A DNA stretch of 64,000 nucleotides from Alphaproteobacteria bacterium (GTDB lineage: Bacteria > Pseudomonadota > Alphaproteobacteria > MPNO01 > UBA2964): positions 124,001 through 188,000 of the forward strand of contig WLWZ01000003.1 of NCBI GenBank assembly GCA_012103315.1, read 5' to 3'. Of this stretch, positions 61,708 to 64,000 are shown piece after piece. Numbering within the stretch: the first letter of the stretch is position 1; every line of letters begins with the position of its first letter. The notes under the pieces are model-generated. The model saw nothing but the letters and a program-made list of their open reading frames with translations, was not told the DNA's origin and did no database searches. The translations under genes and the position numbers were made by a program.

Positions 61708-64000
61708 TGCCTAAAAGTCCCGACTGCCGTATTGTCTATGTTTCCCACCCTGCAAGCGGGCTAGCGCGGTCTAATTTTCCACTCGAATGTCATGTTGAGG
61801 ACGGCAAGATCGTTCGGTCTCTTCCGTTCTATATTCCTGACGACGTCCAGCTTTATGAAATAGAGACCACTGAGCGCGGCAACTACTCCCGCCCCCGCAA
61901 AGAAGTTCAGATGCCATTGGCGTTTGCTGCCAAGCAGCGCGTACACAGCAACACTCGCGTGAAGTACCCTCTACTCCGAGATGGATGGGATTCCGACAAC
62001 CCCAATGCGGCGGGGAGGGGCAGCGATAGTTTCTCGCCAATCAGCTGGGACAAAGCGCTCGACATCATTGTCGCGCAGATAGAGAAAATTCACGACAAGT
62101 ATGGCTCGATGGAGCCTGTACTCGTCCAAGCCGATGGCCACGGCCAGAGCGGCTATCTGCAATCGCTGCATTTCTGGGGCCATTACCTGTTCGACATGCT
62201 CCGTGAGCATAAGGGCTGGGGTTGGTGGACCCAACAAGTGCGCAATCCCGATAGCTGGGAAGGCTATTACTGGGGCGCCAAACATGTCTGGGGCTTCGAT
62301 GACACACTCGGCGAGCCCTATCAAGACGCCGTCTGGGACGATGTGCTCGAACATTCCGAAATGGTCATCTTTTCCGGCAATGATCCGGAAGCCACCGGCT
62401 TTGGCATGTCAGGCTCAGTGGCTCTGGAAATGCCGAAATGGCTCAAGAAGGCAGGCATCAAAATCGTCGCCATCGCGCCCGATCTTAACCATGCGGCAGC
62501 GGTTCACGCCGACACCTGGATACCGATTAAACCCAATACAGACGCCGCGCTATATCTTGCCATTGCGCATGTGTGGATCGCCGAAGGCACCTACGACAAA
62601 TCCTATATCGACACCCATACGGTAGGATTTGAGGCGTTAAAAGCGCATGTGGCCGGCAAGGACGACAGCATAGAGAAAACACCGAAATGGGCCTCCAGGG
62701 TCACTGGCATTCCGGTGCCGACTATTAAGGCCCTGGCGCGGGAATGGGCGGCCAAGAAAACGACCGTTTCGGTTTACTTCGGTGGCCCCAAGATACGCGG
62801 CACGCTCTCTCACCTGACCGCCCGGATGGAAGCCTACGTGCTGGCGATGCAGGGGTTTGGCAGCCCTGGGCGTCAGTTCCTGCGCACCGGTGCACCGTCA
62901 TTTTACAAAAAATCACTAGCCCAGGTGCCACGCTACCCAGAGGTTGATTTTCACGGCCTCGCTTTTAGCCCGATGATTGAATACGCGATCGGGCACGGTC
63001 CCAAATCGCCGGTCTTTATCCCCCGCACGCTAGCGGCAGAGGCTATCCAGCAACGCAAAATTAGCTGGAAAAGCACCACGGCTGCGCTCGCCAAGGCCGA
63101 AGACCAGTTTGAGAGCTATCGCTATCCACCGACCGATGATCATCCCGGTATCCGTATGGTGTGGAACGAGAATGGCAGCCAGCCAGGCAGCTGGGGTCAC
63201 GGCAATAACTGGCTGGAAGCATTACGCAGCGACAATCTCGATTTTGTTGTCGGCGTTCACCCGTGGCTGGAAAACGATCTGACCTATTCCGATCTCATCC
63301 TCCCTGCGCAGACCAACTATGAGCATGAAGACCTTGTCGTCGTACAGCGCAGTGACATTCTGGCCCTATTCTATCAAGAAGCCGCAATTGAGCCTGTTGG
63401 CGAATCCAAAAGCGATTATGAAATCCATCGGATGGTTGGCCAACGGCTGGGGCTGGATGATGCCTTCCCACCTGCCGATGATTGGCTCAAGAAATCCTAT
63501 GAAGGCACGCTTGCGTTCACTCGAGATGAGCTGTCTTGGGAAGATTTCAAGAAGCAGAAACACGTCATCTATGACTGCCCGACCTGGGAAGAATGGGTCG
63601 AGATCAAGAAGGAACAAGGCTATAGCGAGCATACTGGCGGACAGCATTGGTTCTGGAATAAAGCCGATGGGTTGCAGACACCCAGCGGCAAGATCGAGTT
63701 TGTTTCCGAACGTATCGCCAAGCTGGACCCTGACAGTGTCGAGCGCCCGCCGCTCGCCAAATGGATTGCCCATTCGGAACAGGCAGATTCAGAGAAGGCC
63801 AAAACCTATCCACTCACCGTGATGACCAACCATCCGAAATATCGCTTTCACGTTCAGGGTGACGATATCGAATGGATCCGCGAACTCGGTAAGATGCGTG
63901 GCGAAGACGGTGCTTTTTACGAACCTTGCTGGGTACATCCCGATGACGCTGCGGAGCGCAACATAATACAGGGTGACATCATTATGGCGCATAATGATCG
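61707..64000 (+). CDS. Molybdopterin oxidoreductase resembling transhydroxylase large subunit (partial)
   Basis: The frame from ATG 61707 stays open to the right edge, giving 764 residues without the C-terminus. It is a DMSO-reductase-family protein without the N-terminal FeS-cluster cysteines. The block RNPDSWEGYYWGAKHVWGF (residues 179-197) has Asp 182-Ser 183-Trp 184, the order of the Mo-ligand Ser and its Asp and Trp neighbours in pyrogallol-phloroglucinol transhydroxylase; His 145 in a GHG turn is a candidate for its active-site His. HPWLENDLTYSDLILPAQ and YEHEDLVV fit this group. A FeS beta subunit is expected downstream. Other Mo hydroxylases of the group cannot be excluded. Confidence 0.82.
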   Translation, partial: MPKSPDCRIVYVSHPASGLARSNFPLECHVEDGKIVRSLPFYIPDDVQLYEIETTERGNYSRPRKEVQMPLAFAAKQRVHSNTRVKYPLLRDGWDSDNPNAAGRGSDSFSPISWDKALDIIVAQIEKIHDKYGSMEPVLVQADGHGQSGYLQSLHFWGHYLFDMLREHKGWGWWTQQVRNPDSWEGYYWGAKHVWGFDDTLGEPYQDAVWDDVLEHSEMVIFSGNDPEATGFGMSGSVALEMPKWLKKAGIKIVAIAPDLNHAAAVHADTWIPIKPNTDAALYLAIAHVWIAEGTYDKSYIDTHTVGFEALKAHVAGKDDSIEKTPKWASRVTGIPVPTIKALAREWAAKKTTVSVYFGGPKIRGTLSHLTARMEAYVLAMQGFGSPGRQFLRTGAPSFYKKSLAQVPRYPEVDFHGLAFSPMIEYAIGHGPKSPVFIPRTLAAEAIQQRKISWKSTTAALAKAEDQFESYRYPPTDDHPGIRMVWNENGSQPGSWGHGNNWLEALRSDNLDFVVGVHPWLENDLTYSDLILPAQTNYEHEDLVVVQRSDILALFYQEAAIEPVGESKSDYEIHRMVGQRLGLDDAFPPADDWLKKSYEGTLAFTRDELSWEDFKKQKHVIYDCPTWEEWVEIKKEQGYSEHTGGQHWFWNKADGLQTPSGKIEFVSERIAKLDPDSVERPPLAKWIAHSEQADSEKAKTYPLTVMTNHPKYRFHVQGDDIEWIRELGKMRGEDGAFYEPCWVHPDDAAERNIIQGDIIMAHND

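Overview
This window is a 64 kb chromosomal segment from an alphaproteobacterium, most likely a Rhodospirillales-like, probably aquatic heterotroph. The main evidence is the gene order murC-murB-ddl-ftsQ-ftsA-ftsZ-lpxC-bamD-recN-ligA, which is the classic alphaproteobacterial division and cell-wall cluster. Moderate GC, an FtsZ with a very long acidic/proline-rich linker and many short-chain catabolic enzymes agree with this. The lineage is an inference from gene order and protein character; I could not run a search. I see no tRNA, rRNA, insertion sequence, prophage or CRISPR array, and no gene-free stretch longer than 300 bases.

Region 1 (1-12.2 kb, + strand) holds the end of murC, murB, ddl, ftsQ, ftsA and ftsZ with overlapping or close junctions. 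A strong terminator follows ftsZ, then lpxC, bamD, recN and ligA. lpxC carries a perfect 27-bp in-frame tandem duplication.

Region 2 (12.2-25.2 kb, mostly - strand) holds an MFS transporter, an aminopeptidase P with an extra N-terminal segment, a DUF1127-like small protein, prmA, uvrD, an HtrA-like protein whose whole catalytic triad is lost, a ClC channel, a thioesterase, an NDP-forming acyl-CoA synthetase subunit and a dienelactone hydrolase.

Region 3 (25.2-29.4 kb, + strand) is the most unusual part. A TPP (thiamin pyrophosphate) riboswitch behind a good promoter leads a LuxE-like acyl-protein synthetase and a LuxC-like acyl reductase, both with their predicted catalytic cysteines. An SDR reductase follows, and then a small secreted cysteine-containing protein translationally overlapped with it. 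No luciferase genes are present. Together these enzymes could turn a carboxylic acid into an aldehyde and then an alcohol under thiamin control. I propose salvage of an oxidised thiamin fragment.

Region 4 (29.4-35.1 kb, - strand) is a methionine-cycle operon: an ArsR-type regulator fused to a methyltransferase-like domain, then metF, then metH. Its promoter contains an AT-rich palindrome.

Region 5 (35.3-55.4 kb, mixed strands) holds mlaC, ettA, a dihydroxyphthalate-decarboxylase-like protein, a class II glutamine amidotransferase and a CaiB-type CoA transferase. It also has several transporters and two adjacent TauD-like dioxygenases, one interrupted by an in-frame amber codon. Further on are a DUF748 envelope protein, a glyoxalase-like protein, a frameshifted acyltransferase next to a histidine-rich membrane protein, a GmhB-like phosphatase, a GST, an FkbM methyltransferase and a parvulin.

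Region 6 (55.4-64 kb) groups an HpaB-type hydroxylase, a cyclase-family hydrolase, an MmgE/PrpD protein, a luciferase-like flavin monooxygenase, an FAD monooxygenase and, running off the window, a molybdopterin enzyme resembling the large subunit of pyrogallol-phloroglucinol transhydroxylase. This looks like an aromatic or heterocyclic compound degradation locus.
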